A stretch of DNA of 64,000 nt from Lutimaribacter degradans. Lineage in GTDB: Bacteria; Pseudomonadota; Alphaproteobacteria; Rhodobacterales; Rhodobacteraceae. Where the stretch lies: NCBI RefSeq assembly GCF_023703375.1, contig NZ_JAMQGO010000009.1, positions 62,001 to 126,000 of the forward strand. The letters run 5' to 3'. The translations under genes were made by a program, and so were the position numbers. Under the pieces are notes generated by a model that worked only from the letters and a program-made list of their open reading frames with translations, was not told the origin of the DNA and did not search any database. This document shows positions 1 through 8,765 of this stretch, piece after piece; the stretch's first letter is position 1; each line of letters begins with the position of its first letter.

Positions 1-1
1 C

Positions 2-790
2 ATGGTCGTGCATGCCGGGTTCCACAAGACCGGAACCACCAGCATCCAGCACATGTTGCGCCGCAACGGCCGCAAGATCGCCCGCTATTACCGCGTCTTG
101 ACCCGCCGCCAGATGCTCGCCACATGCGAGGCCGCGCGCGCTTTTTCGCTTGGGCAATCCACGGCCGATCTTGGGTTGTTCACCTTCGAACTGGCCCAGC
201 TGTTCGAAACACTCGATCCCGCCGACCCCCGCCCCGTCCTGATCAGCGCCGAGGATCTTTCGGGCCACATGCCGGGGCGTTTTGGCCTGACGGGCTATGA
301 CGCCGCGCCCCGACTGATGGCCACGCTGGAAGAGGTGGCCCAAGCCTGCCTGCCCGGGCTGGACTTGCACCTGGTCTTCACCACCCGTGCCGCCGCGCCG
401 TGGCTGCGCAGCACTTATGCCCAGCACGTGCGCGCCATCCGCTTTACCGAGGCGCACGATACCTACCTGGCGCGCATGGCCGAGCATGCCGACCTCTCGG
501 CCTGGGCCGCGCGCATCGACGCGGCCACAAGTGCCCCCGTAACGATCGCGCCGCTCGAAACCCACGGCGCCGGGCGGCTCGGCCCGCTAACCGCGCTGCT
601 TGACGTGGCGGGCGCCCCGGCCGCGCTGCGCGACCGCCTTACCCCGCTGCCCCCCGCCAACCCATCCTTCCCCGATCACGTGATCGCGGAAATGCTGGCG
701 CTCAACCGGTCGGACATGGACCATGACGACTGGGTGGCGGCCAAGAAACAACTGATGGAGGCGTGGCGCGCTCAAATCGCCGCCCCTTGA
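2..790 (+). CDS. Sulfotransferase-like protein (start possibly outside window)
   Basis: The N-terminus carries GFHKTGTTS (about residues 6-14), the 5'-phosphosulfate-binding loop of PAPS-dependent sulfotransferases. Later parts have the mixed alpha/beta character of this superfamily and end in a hydrophilic helix rich in Trp and Lys. An ATG lies at base 2 and only one base precedes it, so the true start could be upstream; at 262 residues the protein is nonetheless close to family size. The acceptor cannot be told; roseobacter relatives are usually annotated only as sulfotransferase family. It ends 52 bp before trmD on the same strand, with no terminator visible between them. Confidence 0.6.
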   Translation: MVVHAGFHKTGTTSIQHMLRRNGRKIARYYRVLTRRQMLATCEAARAFSLGQSTADLGLFTFELAQLFETLDPADPRPVLISAEDLSGHMPGRFGLTGYDAAPRLMATLEEVAQACLPGLDLHLVFTTRAAAPWLRSTYAQHVRAIRFTEAHDTYLARMAEHADLSAWAARIDAATSAPVTIAPLETHGAGRLGPLTALLDVAGAPAALRDRLTPLPPANPSFPDHVIAEMLALNRSDMDHDDWVAAKKQLMEAWRAQIAAP

Positions 791-842
791 CCGGCGCGCC
801 GGGGCTGGCGCCGCGCCCGCGTTTCGGCGTATATCGCGTGCC

Positions 843-1634
843 ATGACGCAGACACCCAAATCGCATGGTCGCAAATCCATTACCGCCTCGCCGAAACCGC
901 GGGGCCTGCTGGACGAAACACGCCTTGCCCGCGCCTGGACGGCACAGGTGATCACGCTCTTTCCCGGCGTCTTTCCGGGCGTTCTGGGCGAAAGCCTGAC
1001 CGGCAAGGCGCTGCGCGACGGAATCTGGCAGCTTGAAACGATAAACCTGCGCGATTTCGGCGAAGGCAAGCACCGCAACGTCGATGACACGCCGGCCGGT
1101 GGCGGCGCGGGCATGGTGTTGCGCGCCGATGTCATGGGCCGCGCGCTTGACCATGCACTGGGGCGGGCGCCCGGTCCGCTCGTCTATCTCAGCCCGCGCG
1201 GCAAGCGGTTCGACCAGCAGATGGCGCGTGACTGGGCCGCCCTGCCCGGCGTCACGCTGATCTGTGGCCGCTTCGAGGGGCTCGATCAACGCGTGCTTGA
1301 TCATTACCGCATCGCCGAGGTCAGCCTTGGCGATTTCGTCATGACAGGCGGCGAAATCGCCGCGCAGGCGATGCTGGACGCCACCGTGCGCCTGCTGCCC
1401 GGCGTGCTGGGCAATGCCGACAGCACCGCCGAGGAAAGCCATTCGGCCGGGCTGCTGGAACATCCGCAATACACCCGCCCGGCCGAATGGAAAGGCCACA
1501 AGATCCCCGATGTGCTGATGTCGGGCCATCACGGCGAAATCGAGAAATGGCGCCGCCACCAGGCCGAAGAGCTTACACGCAAACGCCGCCCCGACCTGTG
1601 GAAAGCCAACACCGCGCCGCACAAGGGCGACTGA
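843..1634 (+). CDS. trmD: tRNA (guanine-37-N1)-methyltransferase TrmD
   Basis: SAM-dependent enzyme making m1G37 in tRNAs, which prevents +1 frameshifting. Recognised by the knotted SPOUT core: GGGAGMVLRADV, YLSPRGKRFDQ, LICGRFEGLDQRV, SLGDFVMTGGE and HPQYTRPAEW, in the usual order. The protein is 263 residues, with about 30 extra residues before the normal first strand (VITLFPGVFPG); the ATG at 843 is the only convenient start, and such extensions are common in Rhodobacteraceae. It is followed by rplS and rpmE, a typical alphaproteobacterial order, but rplS has its own predicted promoter. Essential housekeeping gene. Confidence 0.96.
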   Translation: MTQTPKSHGRKSITASPKPRGLLDETRLARAWTAQVITLFPGVFPGVLGESLTGKALRDGIWQLETINLRDFGEGKHRNVDDTPAGGGAGMVLRADVMGRALDHALGRAPGPLVYLSPRGKRFDQQMARDWAALPGVTLICGRFEGLDQRVLDHYRIAEVSLGDFVMTGGEIAAQAMLDATVRLLPGVLGNADSTAEESHSAGLLEHPQYTRPAEWKGHKIPDVLMSGHHGEIEKWRRHQAEELTRKRRPDLWKANTAPHKGD

Positions 1635-1726
1635 CCCCTTCATCCGGCCCAAACGCCCGCCATCGGACCCGGGCCGCCGCGGGCGCAAGGCTGCCGATCC
1701 TGCACGCCCCGCAGCGCCCGCAGGCC

Positions 1727-1755
1727 TTGCCAGCGAAGGCCAAAGCCCCTATACA
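1727..1755 (+). promoter_or_regulatory. Candidate sigma-70 promoter for rplS
   Basis: TTGCCA (1727-1732) and TATACA (1750-1755) are separated by exactly 17 bp, just past trmD. This would give rplS-rpmE a transcript independent of trmD with a 5' leader of roughly 210 nt. Seen directly; start site not verified. Confidence 0.5.
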
Positions 1756-1972
1756 CCGCGCGTCCGCGACTCGTTTCGGGTCGACGGGCCCTTTTGCGTT
1801 TTGCGGCGGGTGATGTCTTCGTTACCCAAGGCCCCGCGCGACTGGCGACTGACAAAGCAATGATGACCTGAACTCTGGCGGGCGGCATGACCGGACCCGG
1901 AAGAAGACCAAGAGCTCTGAGGCGCAAGACACCTTTGCGGGAAAAACCGCAAGCAAATCAGGAGACGGTCAG
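1756..1972 (+). other. Long non-coding leader upstream of rplS
   Basis: The 338-bp gap between trmD and rplS contains the predicted promoter and then about 210 bases with no convincing reading frame. It has GC-rich self-complementary patches around 1780-1805 and a clear ribosome binding site, AGGAGACGG, just before the rplS ATG at 1973. A long leader before a ribosomal protein gene could carry an autoregulatory RNA fold, but I recognise no named motif. Confidence 0.3.
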
Positions 1973-2356
1973 ATGGATCTGATCAAGCAACTCGAGGCCG
2001 AACAGATTGCCTCGTTGGGGAAAACCATCCCCGATTTCAAGGCCGGCGATACCATTCGCGTCGGCTACAAGGTGACCGAAGGCACCCGCACCCGTGTTCA
2101 GAACTACGAGGGTGTTTGCATCAGCCGCAAGAACGGCCATGGCATCGACGCCTCGTTCACCGTGCGCAAGATTTCCTTTGGCGAAGGCGTGGAACGTGTG
2201 TTCCCGCTCTACTCCACCAATATCGAATCGATCGAGGTGGTGCGCCGTGGTCGCGTCCGCCGCGCCAAGCTGTATTACCTGCGTTCGCGCCGCGGCAAGT
2301 CGGCCCGTATCGCAGAGGTCTCCAACTACAAGCCGAAATCCGGCGCCGAAGCATAA
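1973..2356 (+). CDS. rplS: 50S ribosomal protein L19
   Basis: 127 residues, normal for bacterial L19, a protein at the 30S-50S interface. The body reads as L19 throughout: [13 protein letters not shown], the [10 protein letters not shown] loop, [19 protein letters not shown] and the basic tail [16 protein letters not shown] strong AGGAGACGG Shine-Dalgarno precedes the ATG. rpmE follows 11 bp later, so the two are co-transcribed, ending at the hairpin terminator at 2618-2646. Confidence 0.97.
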   Translation: MDLIKQLEAEQIASLGKTIPDFKAGDTIRVGYKVTEGTRTRVQNYEGVCISRKNGHGIDASFTVRKISFGEGVERVFPLYSTNIESIEVVRRGRVRRAKLYYLRSRRGKSARIAEVSNYKPKSGAEA

Positions 2357-2367
2357 GGACGCACGAG

Positions 2368-2589
2368 ATGAAAAAAGACACTCATCCCGACTATCATTTC
2401 ATCGACGTCAAGATGACCGATGGAACCATGATCAAGATGCGCTCGACCTGGGGCGCTGAAGGCGACACCCTCTCGCTCGACATCGACCCGACGGTGCACC
2501 CGGCCTGGACGGGCGGCTCCTCGCGCCTGATGGATGCCGGCGGCCGCGTCTCGAAGTTCAAGAACAAGTACGCCGGCCTGGGCTTCTGA
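2368..2589 (+). CDS. rpmE: 50S ribosomal protein L31 (zinc-free type)
   Basis: 73 residues starting [20 protein letters not shown], with the L31 signature around TVHPAWTGG and the C-terminal [11 protein letters not shown]. It contains no cysteine, so it is the form that cannot bind zinc; in many bacteria such forms replace the zinc-binding one when zinc is scarce, though in Rhodobacteraceae this appears to be the ordinary copy. The ATG at 2368 gives the expected N-terminus; an upstream in-frame extension overlapping rplS is not credible. Followed by a Rho-independent terminator. Confidence 0.95.
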   Translation: MKKDTHPDYHFIDVKMTDGTMIKMRSTWGAEGDTLSLDIDPTVHPAWTGGSSRLMDAGGRVSKFKNKYAGLGF

Positions 2590-2617
2590 TCCCACGCGCC
2601 AGCGCGATAACACCGTG

Positions 2618-2646
2618 AAACGCCGCCCTCCGGGGCGGCGTTTTTC
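2618..2646 (+). terminator. Rho-independent terminator after rpmE
   Basis: Perfect 8-bp GC stem CGCCGCCC / GGGCGGCG (2621-2628 and 2633-2640) with a TCCG loop, followed by TTTTT. It closes the rplS-rpmE unit. Confidence 0.92.
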
Positions 2647-2744
2647 GTTGCACGGGCACAGTTCGCTGACCCGGCGCGCCACATCCCCCTTCCATATTTC
2701 TGCAACAGATGCGAAAGCATCGCCCGGCGGGGAAGTTCCACGCT

Positions 2745-2772
2745 TTGCAATTTTCCGCTTACACCATATCGT
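2745..2772 (+). promoter_or_regulatory. Weak candidate promoter for mipZ
   Basis: TTGCAA (2745-2750), 16 bp, then TATCGT (2767-2772), about 45 bp before the mipZ ATG and downstream of the rpmE terminator. The match is modest, but mipZ needs its own promoter here. Confidence 0.3.
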
Positions 2773-2818
2773 GTTGAGAAATTGCAGCGCGCGACAAGAT
2801 AAAGGGGCAAAAGCAGCC

Positions 2819-3628
2819 ATGGCGCATATCATCGTGGTCGGCAACGAAAAGGGCGGCGCGGGAAAATCCACCGTGTCGATGCATGTGGCAACCGCCTTGG
2901 CGCGTATGGGCCACAAGGTTGGTGCGCTCGACCTGGACTTGCGGCAGAAAAGCTTTGGCCGCTACGCGCAGAACCGGCAGAACTATTGCCAGAAACATGG
3001 GCTCGATCTGCCCTCGTCCAGCTATCATGAATTGCCCGAACTCGACCAGGACACGCTGAAACCTGGCGAAAACCCTTATGACCAGCGCCTTTCGGCCGCC
3101 GTGGCCCAGTTGGAGCGCGACAGCGATTTCATCCTGATCGATTGCCCCGGCTCGCACACCCGGCTCAGCCAGGTGGCGCACAGCCTGGCCGACACGCTGA
3201 TCACGCCGCTCAACGACAGTTTCATTGATTTCGACCTGCTGGCCCGCATCGACAGCGACGGGCAAAAGATTCTCGGCCCCTCGGTCTATTCCGAGATGGT
3301 CTGGAACGCGCGCCAGTTGCGCGCGCAGGCGGGGCTGAAACCCATTGACTGGGTGGTCTTGCGCAACCGCGTTGGCGCCCAGCAGATGGTCAACAAGGAA
3401 AAGATGGGCCGCGCGCTCGACAACCTGGCGAAACGCATCGGGTTTCGCGTCGCGCCGGGCTTCAACGAGCGGGTGATCTTCCGCGAGCTTTTCCCTCGCG
3501 GCCTGACCCTGCTGGACCTGCGCGATATCGGGGTAAAACAGCTCAACATCTCGAACCTGGCGGCACGGCAGGAGTTGCGCGACCTGATGAAGGCACTGGA
3601 CCTGCCCGGCGTTTCGGTGGATTTCTGA
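2819..3628 (+). CDS. mipZ: Division-plane positioning ATPase MipZ
   Basis: ParA/MinD-superfamily ATPase of 269 residues. The deviant Walker A GNEKGGAGKST sits at residues 8-18, followed by LDLDLRQKSFGRY and the switch region LIDCPGSHTRLSQ. Length and N-terminus match Caulobacter-type MipZ, which forms a gradient from the poles with ParB and blocks FtsZ polymerisation away from midcell. The ATG at 2819 places the P-loop at the normal distance; a longer reading frame begins upstream but would run through the promoter region. Single-gene unit, convergent with the EamA permease. Confidence 0.92.
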   Translation: MAHIIVVGNEKGGAGKSTVSMHVATALARMGHKVGALDLDLRQKSFGRYAQNRQNYCQKHGLDLPSSSYHELPELDQDTLKPGENPYDQRLSAAVAQLERDSDFILIDCPGSHTRLSQVAHSLADTLITPLNDSFIDFDLLARIDSDGQKILGPSVYSEMVWNARQLRAQAGLKPIDWVVLRNRVGAQQMVNKEKMGRALDNLAKRIGFRVAPGFNERVIFRELFPRGLTLLDLRDIGVKQLNISNLAARQELRDLMKALDLPGVSVDF

Positions 3629-3641
3629 AACCGGCCTGCTC

Positions 3642-3658
3642 CGGGGGCGTCGCCCCCG
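3642..3658. repeat. GC-rich hairpin repeat between convergent genes
   Basis: CGGGGGC-GTC-GCCCCCG, a perfect 7-bp stem with a 3-nt loop just past the mipZ stop. A near copy lies at 12595-12609 (GGGGGC-CTC-GCCCCC). Such elements recur after genes in Rhodobacteraceae; there is no T-tract, so terminator activity is uncertain. Confidence 0.45.
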
Positions 3659-3681
3659 ACGCACACCATCCAAAAAAACGG

Positions 3682-4542
3682 TCAGGCGCGGCGGCGTGAC
3701 AGCGCCACGGCGTTCGAAACAGCCAGCGCGCCAATGACCACGGCCCCACCCAGCAGCGCGTAAGCACCCGGATCTTCGCCCACCACCGCCCAGGCCAGAA
3801 GCGGCGCCAGCACCGATTCCAGCAAGATGAGCAACCCCACCTCGGCAGAGGGGATATAGCGAGGCCCCAGCGCCAACCCGATCGAGCTGCCGGCGATGAA
3901 AACGCCGTGGAAGATCGCGAAATGCCATTGCCCGTCGGGAATGCTGAGGGGCGCGATAAAGGGCCACAGCAGCAGGCTGCCTCCGATATAGCCCACCGGC
4001 ACCATGGCCACCATCGACACGCTGCGCACCTTGCGCGCCGCTGTCAGACCCGCGGCGAACAGCGCGGCCACCCCCAGCGCGGTCAGGTCGCCCGTCCAAT
4101 GCGCGCCCTCGGTCTCGCCCGAGCCGTAGGCAAGCAGGCTCAATCCAACGGCGACGGCAAGCATGGTCAACACCATCCGGCGCGAGATGCTTTCGCCCAG
4201 GAAAATGCGTGAATAGATCGCGGCGAATACCGGCATCGCCGCAAGGGTGAACACCACGTTGGCCACCGAGGTCAGGCTGATCGCCAGCGGAAACATGATC
4301 CCGGCACATCCCACGGCCACGGCATAGATCACGCCGTAGATGCCGGTGCCGGGCAACGCCCGGTAGGGCCGTGTGCCCTGCCAGACGAGCACGCCAACCA
4401 CAAGCAGTACCCCCGCAATCATGTTGCGCCAGAAGGCGATCACCAGGGCATCGGCTTCGATAAGCCGCACGAAAAGGGAATCAGGCACAACCATCAGAAC
4501 GCCCAGCGCGGTAATGGTCAGCCCCTTGAGTTGATCCGACAT
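3682..4542 (-). CDS. DMT-superfamily permease (EamA type)
   Basis: 286-residue hydrophobic protein with about ten membrane helices in two homologous EamA halves, the usual layout of drug/metabolite transporters. The first half holds FWRNMIAGVLLVVGVLVW and SLTSVANVVFTLAAMPVFAA; the second repeats the pattern with AEVGLLILLESVLAPLLAW. Such proteins generally export amino acids or metabolites; the substrate is unknown. It lies 43 bp downstream of the MarR gene on the same strand and may be co-transcribed with it. Confidence 0.85.
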   Translation of the reverse strand: MSDQLKGLTITALGVLMVVPDSLFVRLIEADALVIAFWRNMIAGVLLVVGVLVWQGTRPYRALPGTGIYGVIYAVAVGCAGIMFPLAISLTSVANVVFTLAAMPVFAAIYSRIFLGESISRRMVLTMLAVAVGLSLLAYGSGETEGAHWTGDLTALGVAALFAAGLTAARKVRSVSMVAMVPVGYIGGSLLLWPFIAPLSIPDGQWHFAIFHGVFIAGSSIGLALGPRYIPSAEVGLLILLESVLAPLLAWAVVGEDPGAYALLGGAVVIGALAVSNAVALSRRRA

Positions 4543-4585
4543 GCGCGCATCTGGCGTCGGGGCGCCTTGAAAGTAAAGCCGGTAT

Positions 4586-5020
4586 TTACCGATCCTGCGC
4601 CAGTTTACGCAGGGCCTGCCGCAGCACCGCGTTTTCCCGCGCGGTCAGCTTGTCTGACAGCCCCGCATCGTATCGCATGGCGATCTCGCGCAGGTCGCGA
4701 TAGGCCGCCCGGCCCTGGCTTGTCAGGTCAAGCCACTCCAGCCGCCGATCATCGTCATCGGGGCGCCGCGTCAGGAAGCGCCGGTCGGCCAGTTTCTGCA
4801 CCGCGCGGCTTATCTTGGTCTTGTGCATCTTCGAGCGTTGCCCGATCTCGCGGGCGGTCATGCGCCCGTAGATGCCCAGGTGGAACAGAACCCGCCATTC
4901 CGTGCGCAACATCCCGTACCTGTCCTTGTAGACCTGTTGAAACGCCAGGCTGCTGGCCTCGGCCGCCTGGTTCAGAAGGTAGGGCAGGAAATCCTGCAGG
5001 TCGAAATCATCGCTTTCCAT
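4586..5020 (-). CDS. MarR-family regulator, divergent from hmgA
   Basis: 144-residue winged-helix protein starting MESDDFDLQDFLPYLLNQAA. The HTH and wing read MTAREIGQRSKMHKTKISRA and LADRRFLTRRPDDDDRRLEW, standard MarR features. The ATG at 5020 gives normal family length; upstream codons run into the divergent promoter region. Divergence from the homogentisate operon makes it the likely local repressor, relieved by an aromatic pathway intermediate. That role is inferred from position. Confidence 0.85.
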   Translation of the reverse strand: MESDDFDLQDFLPYLLNQAAEASSLAFQQVYKDRYGMLRTEWRVLFHLGIYGRMTAREIGQRSKMHKTKISRAVQKLADRRFLTRRPDDDDRRLEWLDLTSQGRAAYRDLREIAMRYDAGLSDKLTARENAVLRQALRKLAQDR

Positions 5021-5137
5021 CCAGGCAGTTTCAGCCACAACCGTTTCATCTGCAACCACGATTCGTCCGACGCGCGCCCGAACAGGTTTCGTGCTAGACT
5101 GCGCGCAACCGATCACATCATGCGGAGAGGCGTTGTT

Positions 5138-5160
5138 AGTTACAAAATCAACCGTTAACT
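5138..5160. promoter_or_regulatory. Possible MarR operator in marR-hmgA intergenic region
   Basis: AT-rich stretch with inverted AGTTA (5138-5142) and TAACT (5156-5160), about 25 bp before the hmgA ATG, in an otherwise GC-rich gap. A plausible repressor site overlapping hmgA transcription start; weak on sequence alone. Confidence 0.28.
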
Positions 5161-5185
5161 CCGCAACAAAACAGGAGGATGCGCA

Positions 5186-6541
5186 ATGAATCAGCAGACC
5201 AAATCGCACGGACTGGTGCAGGCGCCAACGCCGGTGGGCACCACGCCCGGTTACATGCCCGGCTTTGCCAATGACTTTGAAACCGAGGCCCTGCCCGGCG
5301 CCCTGCCGCAGGGCATGAACAGCCCGCAGAAATGCAATTACGGCCTTTACGGCGAACAATTGTCGGGCACGGCCTTTACCGCCAACCCCCCCGAGCGGAC
5401 ATGGACCTATCGCATCCGGCCCAGTGTGAAACACTCGGCGCGGTACACGAAGATCGACCTGCCGTACTGGAAATCGGCCCCTCACGTCGACCCGGACGTG
5501 ATCAGCCTTGGCCAATACCGGTGGGATCCGGTGCCCCATACCGACGAGGGGCTGACCTGGCTGACGGGTATGCGCACGATGACAACGGCCGGCGACGTGA
5601 ACACGCAGGTCGGCATGGCCAGCCATATCTACCTGGTCACCGAGTCGATGAAGGACGCTTATTTCTACTCGGCCGATTCCGAGCTTCTGGTCGTGCCGCA
5701 GGAGGGGCGCCTGCGCTTTGCCACCGAGTTGGGCATCATCGACCTCGAGCCGAAGGAAATCGCCATCATCCCACGCGGCCTTGTCTACCGGGTCGAGGTT
5801 CTGGATGGTCCGGCGCGGGGTTTCGTCTGCGAGAATTACGGCCAGAAATTCGAGCTTCCGGGCCGTGGCCCGATCGGGGCCAACGCACTGGCCAACCCGC
5901 GCGATTTCAAGGCCCCCGTCGCGGCCTTCGAGGATCGCGAGGTTCCATCAAAGCTCACTATCAAGTGGTGTGGCCAGTTCCACGAAACGGAAATCGGGCA
6001 AAGCCCGCTCGACGTGGTGGCCTGGCACGGCAATTACGCGCCCTACAAATACGACCTGAGCACCTACTGCCCGGTCGGCGCGATCCTGTTTGACCACCCC
6101 GATCCCAGCATCTTTACCGTGCTCACCGCCCCCTCGGGCCATCCGGGCACGGCGAACATCGACTTCGTGCTGTTCCGCGAACGCTGGATGGTGGCCGAGG
6201 ACACGTTCCGCCCGCCCTGGTATCACAAGAACATCATGTCCGAGCTGATGGGCAACATCTATGGCCAGTACGACGCCAAGCCGCAGGGCTTTGTTCCCGG
6301 CGGGATGAGCCTGCACAACATGATGCTGCCGCACGGACCCGACAAGAACGCTTTCGAAGGCGCATCGAACGCCGATCTCGGCCCCGAGAAGCTGGACAAC
6401 ACGATGTCGTTCATGTTCGAAACCCGCTTCCCGCAGCACCTGACCGGCTTCGCCGCGAACGAGGCGCCCCTGCAAGACGACTACATTGATTGCTGGGACA
6501 GCCTCGAAAAGAAATTTGACGGCACGCCGGGCAAGAAGTGA
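5186..6541 (+). CDS. hmgA: Homogentisate 1,2-dioxygenase
   Basis: 451-residue Fe(II) dioxygenase opening homogentisate to maleylacetoacetate, the key step of the tyrosine/phenylacetate lower pathway. Family hallmarks: [19 protein letters not shown] near the N-terminus, [17 protein letters not shown], and the metal region [16 protein letters not shown] followed by [15 protein letters not shown], which hold the His/Glu/His iron ligands. A very good AGGAGG site precedes the ATG. First gene of an operon with maiA and fahA that supplies the whole path to fumarate and acetoacetate. Its stop overlaps the GTG start of the next small gene. Confidence 0.97.
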   Translation: MNQQTKSHGLVQAPTPVGTTPGYMPGFANDFETEALPGALPQGMNSPQKCNYGLYGEQLSGTAFTANPPERTWTYRIRPSVKHSARYTKIDLPYWKSAPHVDPDVISLGQYRWDPVPHTDEGLTWLTGMRTMTTAGDVNTQVGMASHIYLVTESMKDAYFYSADSELLVVPQEGRLRFATELGIIDLEPKEIAIIPRGLVYRVEVLDGPARGFVCENYGQKFELPGRGPIGANALANPRDFKAPVAAFEDREVPSKLTIKWCGQFHETEIGQSPLDVVAWHGNYAPYKYDLSTYCPVGAILFDHPDPSIFTVLTAPSGHPGTANIDFVLFRERWMVAEDTFRPPWYHKNIMSELMGNIYGQYDAKPQGFVPGGMSLHNMMLPHGPDKNAFEGASNADLGPEKLDNTMSFMFETRFPQHLTGFAANEAPLQDDYIDCWDSLEKKFDGTPGKK

Positions 6542-6696
6542 ACGAAAGCGCCATCGTCATAGTGGCCCTTGCAGTGGTCGTCGTGGCCATCGCCGCGAAA
6601 AACCGCAAGGGCCGGATGCACCGCGGCGACGGGCGAACCATTGGCCATCATCGTCACGGTGATGGCCCGGCCGGGCCGGATGCCGGTGACGACTAG
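6538..6696 (+). CDS. Small single-helix membrane protein with His-rich tail
   Basis: 52-codon frame starting with GTG that overlaps the hmgA stop (GTGA). The translation is one strongly hydrophobic helix (about residues 5-20, [16 protein letters not shown]), then a basic stretch KNRKGR and a Gly/His/Asp-rich tail containing GHHRHGDG. It fits exactly between hmgA and maiA (21 bp gap), which suggests translational coupling. I do not recognise a family. It could be a small membrane-anchored accessory of the homogentisate operon, or a spurious frame; the helix followed by positive charges argues for a real protein with its N-terminus outside. Confidence 0.5.
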   Translation: MNESAIVIVALAVVVVAIAAKNRKGRMHRGDGRTIGHHRHGDGPAGPDAGDD

Positions 6697-6717
6697 GCAC
6701 ATTCCCGGGGAGGGGAC

Positions 6718-7356
6718 ATGAAACTTTACAGCTATTGGCGCTCGACCACGTCGGTGCGCGTGCGCATCGCGCTCAACCTCAAGGGCGTGGATTACGAGCT
6801 GGAAACCATCGACCTGACAAAGGGCGAACAACGGGCCGAAGGCTATGCCGCGCTGAATCCGGCAAAGGGTGTGCCGACGCTCGTACTGGACGACGGCACC
6901 GCCCTGACGCAATCCATGGCGATCCTCGATTACATCGACACGGCCTGGCCCGAGCCGCCGCTTTACCCCGCCGACCCGAGGGAACGTGCGCTGGTCGATG
7001 CCGCGGCACACGCGATCGCGCTCGACATTCACCCGGTCAACAACCTGAAGGTCCTGGGCTATCTCAAGTCCAGGCTGGGTCACGGCCAGGACGAAACACT
7101 TGACTGGATGCGCCATTGGATGCACGAGGGTTTCACAGCCTTCCAGCAAATGATACGCCCCGACACGCCATTCTGCTTCGGCGATCAGATCGGCATGGCC
7201 GACCTGTGCCTCGTGGGCCAGATGGTCAATGCCCGCCGCTGGGGGCTCGACCTTGCGCCATTCGCGCGCCTTGTCGAGATCGACGCCCGCGCCCGCGAAA
7301 TCGACGCGGTGCAGCGCGGCATGCCCGAAAACCAGCCAGACGCACAACCGACGTAG
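6718..7356 (+). CDS. maiA: Maleylacetoacetate isomerase (zeta-class GST)
   Basis: 212 residues, a glutathione-dependent cis-trans isomerase turning maleylacetoacetate into fumarylacetoacetate. The zeta-class active-site motif appears as YWRSTTSVRVRIAL near the N-terminus, with the thioredoxin-fold cis-Pro region GVPTLVLDDG and TQSMAILDYID. The C-terminal helical domain has IHPVNNLKVLGYL and the FCFGDQIGMADLCLV helix typical of MaiA. Preceded by GGGGAGGGG. Second enzyme of the homogentisate operon, 51 bp before fahA. Confidence 0.95.
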   Translation: MKLYSYWRSTTSVRVRIALNLKGVDYELETIDLTKGEQRAEGYAALNPAKGVPTLVLDDGTALTQSMAILDYIDTAWPEPPLYPADPRERALVDAAAHAIALDIHPVNNLKVLGYLKSRLGHGQDETLDWMRHWMHEGFTAFQQMIRPDTPFCFGDQIGMADLCLVGQMVNARRWGLDLAPFARLVEIDARAREIDAVQRGMPENQPDAQPT

Positions 7357-7377
7357 GGCGGGCAATTCTGCCCACCC
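7356..7377. repeat. Intergenic palindrome maiA-fahA
   Basis: GGGCGGGCA (7356-7364) and TGCCCACCC (7369-7377) form a 9-bp stem with one G-U pair around ATTC, immediately after the maiA stop. No T-tract; may stabilise mRNA ends. Resembles dispersed proteobacterial intergenic palindromes. Confidence 0.4.
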
Positions 7378-7407
7378 ACGCGAAACGACAAACGAACAGG
7401 ACACAAC

Positions 7408-8664
7408 ATGCCATTGATGAAAAGCTGGGTCGAAACGGCCAACGCGCCCGACCACCCCTTTCCGCTGAACAACCTGCCATATGGCGTCTTTTCCGTGGGC
7501 GATGCCGACCCGCGCTGCGGCGTCGCCATCGGCGACATGATCCTCGATTGCCGTGCCGCCGAAGAAGACGGGCTGATCGACATGGGCACCGGCCCCTTGT
7601 TCGACGTGCCCTTCTGGAACGAGGTGATGGAAGAAGGCCCCGAGGTCTGGGCCGGTCTGCGCAACCGCTTGACCGAGCTTCTGGCCGAAGGCGCCGCCGA
7701 AAAGGACCAGGTCGAACCGATGCTGGTGCCTGCGAAAGACGCGGTGATGCACCTGCCCTTCCTGGTCGCCGAGTTCACCGATTTCTACGCCGGCAAGCAC
7801 CACGCGATGAACGTGGGCACCATGTTCCGCGGCGCCGAGAACGCGCTGCCGCCCAACTGGCTGCATATTCCCATCGGCTATAACGGCCGCGCCTCTTCGG
7901 TGGTGGTCTCGGGCACGCCCGTGCGCCGCCCCTGGGGCCAGCTGAAATCGCCCGAGCATGACACGCCCGCCTTTCTGCCCTGCCGTCGGTTCGACCTGGA
8001 GCTGGAAATGGGCGCCATCGTGGGAATGGGCAGCGAAGGGCCGGTAACGGTTGACGAGGCCGACGAGATTATCTTTGGCTACGTGCTGCTGAACGACTGG
8101 TCGGCCCGCGACATCCAGGCATGGGAATACCAGCCCCTTGGCCCGTTCCAGGCCAAGGCCACGGCCACCACGCTCAGCCCCTGGATCGTGACGAAGGCGG
8201 CGCTTGAACCCTTCCGCACCGATTGCCCTCCCCGCGAGGTCGAGCTTCTGCCCCACCTCAAGGATACCGGCCCGATGCTCTATGACATCGACCTGTGGGT
8301 CAGCCTGGCACCGGATGAAAAACCCGCAACTGTGATCGCGCGCACAAATTACAACGAGATGTATTACAGCTCGGCCCAGCAATTAGCGCATCACACCACC
8401 GCAGGCTCCCCGATGAACCCCGGCGATCTTCTGGGCTCGGGCACCGTGTCGGGGCCGGAAAAGGAAAACCGCGGCTCGCTGCTGGAACTCAGCTGGGGCG
8501 GCAAGGAACCCGTGGCGCTCGATACCGGCGACACCCGCACCTTCCTCGAAGATGGCGACACGCTCACCCTGCACGGCGCGGCGCGCGGCGATGGCTACAC
8601 CATCGGCTTCGGCGATTGCGTGGGCCAGGTGCTGCCAGCGCTGGAAAACCCCTACGAAAGATAA
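7408..8664 (+). CDS. fahA: Fumarylacetoacetase
   Basis: 418-residue hydrolase cleaving fumarylacetoacetate to fumarate and acetoacetate, the final homogentisate-pathway step. The N-terminal SH3-like domain starts with PFPLNNLPYGVFS, and the catalytic domain shows DFYAGKHHAMNVGTMFRG, IPIGYNGRASSVVVSGT, NDWSARDIQAWEYQPLGPF and TTAGSPMNPGDLLGSGTVSG. Length matches the long eukaryote-like Fah, not the short FAH-family isomerases. Third enzyme of the operon after hmgA and maiA. Confidence 0.97.
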   Translation: MPLMKSWVETANAPDHPFPLNNLPYGVFSVGDADPRCGVAIGDMILDCRAAEEDGLIDMGTGPLFDVPFWNEVMEEGPEVWAGLRNRLTELLAEGAAEKDQVEPMLVPAKDAVMHLPFLVAEFTDFYAGKHHAMNVGTMFRGAENALPPNWLHIPIGYNGRASSVVVSGTPVRRPWGQLKSPEHDTPAFLPCRRFDLELEMGAIVGMGSEGPVTVDEADEIIFGYVLLNDWSARDIQAWEYQPLGPFQAKATATTLSPWIVTKAALEPFRTDCPPREVELLPHLKDTGPMLYDIDLWVSLAPDEKPATVIARTNYNEMYYSSAQQLAHHTTAGSPMNPGDLLGSGTVSGPEKENRGSLLELSWGGKEPVALDTGDTRTFLEDGDTLTLHGAARGDGYTIGFGDCVGQVLPALENPYER

Positions 8665-8674
8665 CCGCGCGGCG

Positions 8675-8765
8675 GGCCAGGCCCCGCCCTACTCCACACC
8701 CGCGGGCCGGGCTTCGGCCAGGCCCCGCCCCCACACCACACCCGTAGGCCGGGCTTCAGCCCGGC
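8675..8765. repeat. Two-copy GC-rich direct repeat ending in a palindrome
   Basis: GGCCAGGCCCCGCCC occurs at 8675-8689 and again at 8716-8730, and a CCACACCCG...GGCCGGGCTTC block follows each at about 42-bp spacing. The second copy ends in the perfect palindrome GCCGGGCT-TC-AGCCCGGC (8748-8765). It fills the fahA to beta-lactamase-fold gene gap and looks like a REP-type intergenic element. Confidence 0.55.

Noticed and set aside
1756..1972. Small frames in the trmD-rplS gap
   Set aside because: No ribosome binding sites or protein-like composition; the region is better read as promoter and leader.
2759..4309. 516-residue minus-strand frame across mipZ and the permease end
   Set aside because: Antisense to mipZ and in another frame of the permease; both real genes are clear.
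6481..8382. 633-residue minus-strand frame opposite maiA and fahA
   Set aside because: Shadow of two well-supported plus-strand enzymes; composition rich in His/Arg/Gly with no domain.
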